A stretch of DNA of 5,460 nucleotides from an uncultured Actinomycetes bacterium. GTDB lineage: Bacteria > Actinomycetota > Actinomycetes > Mycobacteriales > Nakamurellaceae. Made by a program: the position numbers and the translations under genes. The notes under the pieces were generated by a model, which worked only from the letters and a program-made list of their open reading frames with translations, had not been told where the DNA came from and ran no database searches. The stretch spans positions 1 through 5,460 of the forward strand of contig CALANS010000221.1 in NCBI GenBank assembly GCA_937926105.1, in the 5' to 3' direction. Position 1 is the first letter of the stretch. The number at the start of each line of letters is the position of its first letter. Below, piece after piece: positions 4,211 through 5,460 of this stretch.

Positions 4211-5460
4211 TCATGCGGACTTGCGGTGGCGCTTGCCCGCCGCCGGCAAGCTGAAGCTGTGTAGGAAATTTGTGGTCAGATCGTTGCCGAGGGTGCCACG
4301 CCACGAATCTAGCCGTTTCCGAACGGACAGCAGACTCGGCTCGACCTCGGCTGCGCGCACCGCCTTGTCCGATGCGGGGCGCAGAAAGTTCTCCAGGTAG
4401 TGACCTGCACGGAGCGGTTCAGGGACCGTCGAGAGTGCGTTTACCTCTCGCGAGCGCTGAGTCACGAAGTGTTCCCGATACCGCAGCTGCGTGTCCTTCC
4501 ATCCGCGCGAGCAGCATGCCGTGTCAAGACATGCGTGCGCGGCCTTCATCCCCGGTCGGCTCAACAATGCTTCAGCCTTGCTGCGATCCAGGAACGCACC
4601 CAACTGGTGTAGGTAGATCCGCGCCCCGCCGCCGCCACTGCGATCACGATTCGGCACGCGAAGCCAGTCGGACAGATCGGTGTGATCGTTGACCGTGACC
4701 CCCGATTCAATGCCGCCGAGTGCCCCAAACGCCATCAGCGCGACTCCGACCGCGCCCGTGTGTTCGCCAACGAGCGGTCGTCCAAGCTGATGGAGGTCGC
4801 GACATGAGGCCAGATATCGCTTCAACGCGAGCGGTCCAGACTTCGCTGTACCAAAGGGATGGATGCGCAGCCAGACCGCGTCGATGGGCAATGTCCGAAG
4901 GACGCCTATCACCGCGGCTCGCCATCGCGGGTCATTGAAGTGCTCGGACTTGGTGATCAGCGGATAGTAGATGGGCACGTGTTGGAGACCGGCTTGATTG
5001 AGCAGATTGCGCAGCGCACGGGTAAGACTTGCGTCGACATGCAGCCACGGATCCTGGTGCGACCCAACGAAGTGCGTCGGCGCCAGCACAGAGGTTAGCC
5101 CTACACTCTTGACCGTTTCGACCAACTGACCACAAAGATCCGACCCTGCTTGACCTCGGAGGCCATCTGGTGTGTGAAGGCTGGTCGTGTCTGCCGGGGC
5201 CCACGGGATGCGGCGGGCTCCGCCGCGCTGGATGCCTCCAGGCGTTGACAAGTCGAGCGTTCGTGGGTCCAAGACAGTTTCGACGCCGGATTGCCGCGCC
5301 TCGTCCCAGAGGTCCTTCTGTTCCGCGATACGGGCAGGGTCAACGATCAGCCCACTTCCTATCGGCCTGCGCTCGACCAGCATCTGCGCGAGAAACGCGT
5401 GGTCCTTCCCCCCGACACGCAGGTACGAACCGAGCGGGTCGCTGACTGCTCGTAGTTGTC
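4211..5460 (-). CDS. Unknown protein, partial; TIM-barrel-like with Cys-rich motif
   Basis: The frame is open from the stop at 4211 to the right edge, so the start lies outside the window. The first ATG inside, at 5383, has no Shine-Dalgarno sequence, and the 25 codons before it (including LGSYLRVGGKDHAFLAQ) look coding. Residues are numbered from that ATG (390 in all). I do not recognise the family. Hydrophobic strands alternate with helices: GLIVDP (11-16), ETVLDP (35-40), TSVLAPTH (97-104), VPIYYPL (136-142), AVWLRIHPFG (169-178), PLVGEHTG (203-210) and ALGGIESGV (221-229). This suggests a TIM-barrel-like fold. A Cys motif follows: C285, C290, C291, with H283 and H305 nearby. A GG-x-x-x-G element before a C-terminal Cys cluster loosely recalls tRNA-guanine transglycosylase-type enzymes, but spacing and motif differ, so this is only a hint. 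No signal peptide or membrane segment is seen. It is the first visible gene of the operon with the antitoxin and toxin, 25 nt upstream of the antitoxin, and its GC content is lower than that of the plus-strand genes. Confidence 0.7.
   Translation of the reverse strand, partial: QLRAVSDPLGSYLRVGGKDHAFLAQMLVERRPIGSGLIVDPARIAEQKDLWDEARQSGVETVLDPRTLDLSTPGGIQRGGARRIPWAPADTTSLHTPDGLRGQAGSDLCGQLVETVKSVGLTSVLAPTHFVGSHQDPWLHVDASLTRALRNLLNQAGLQHVPIYYPLITKSEHFNDPRWRAAVIGVLRTLPIDAVWLRIHPFGTAKSGPLALKRYLASCRDLHQLGRPLVGEHTGAVGVALMAFGALGGIESGVTVNDHTDLSDWLRVPNRDRSGGGGARIYLHQLGAFLDRSKAEALLSRPGMKAAHACLDTACCSRGWKDTQLRYREHFVTQRSREVNALSTVPEPLRAGHYLENFLRPASDKAVRAAEVEPSLLSVRKRLDSWRGTLGNDLTTNFLHSFSLPAAGKRHRKSA

Noticed and set aside
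4270..4692. Plus-strand frame opposite the unknown gene
   Set aside because: No domain, Arg/Ser/Pro-rich, and antisense to a longer frame that runs the full length of the block and fits an operon.
5381..5383. ATG at 5383 as the true start of the unknown gene
   Set aside because: The frame stays open to the window edge, the upstream codons look coding, and no ribosome binding site precedes this ATG. The gene is therefore treated as partial.
1..5460. CRISPR array, tRNA or rRNA genes, insertion sequence ends
   Set aside because: No regularly spaced repeats, cloverleaf-like segments, rRNA-like stretches or transposase signatures were seen by eye on either strand.

Overview
The window looks like a piece of a high-GC actinobacterial genome, probably from Mycobacteriales. 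Three things suggest this: the GC-rich codon use, a RES/Xre toxin-antitoxin pair of the kind studied in mycobacteria (MbcT/MbcA), and a sigma-like regulator beside a fused antirestriction-primase protein, a combination typical of plasmids and integrative elements. The host assignment is inference. No tRNA, rRNA, CRISPR array, insertion sequence or integrase is visible.

Positions 1-352 hold no convincing gene and are rich in short repeats: a 22-bp-spaced direct repeat (GACGCGTT), a recurrent TGACGG word, a 15-bp palindrome and a perfect 11-bp inverted repeat that folds into a 43-nt hairpin. This could be an operator cluster or an origin or transfer-type region upstream of a mobile-element operon.

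Positions 353-3316 (plus strand, very GC-rich) carry two genes. The first (353-1117) is a sigma-70-like protein with a C-terminal helix-turn-helix. The second (1199-3316) is a 705-residue protein joining an ArdC-type N-terminal domain to a DnaG-like TOPRIM primase core. The gap between them can fold so that the Shine-Dalgarno sequence of the primase gene is paired. The interdomain linker contains a correctly phased A AAA AAC slippery heptamer, so a short ArdC-only product is conceivable.

Positions 3336-5460 (minus strand, visibly lower GC) form a compact operon. A partial gene of unknown function runs off the right edge, followed 25 nt later by a Xre/MbcA-type antitoxin and 4 nt later by a RES-domain toxin (predicted NAD+-degrading). 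The unknown gene has a beta/alpha, TIM-barrel-like pattern and a C-terminal Cys-rich motif. Its tight linkage to a RES-Xre pair is the best candidate in the window for an undescribed system. The two blocks converge tail to tail across 19 bp, where composition shifts; the minus-strand block may be accessory cargo beside the element's replication or transfer genes.
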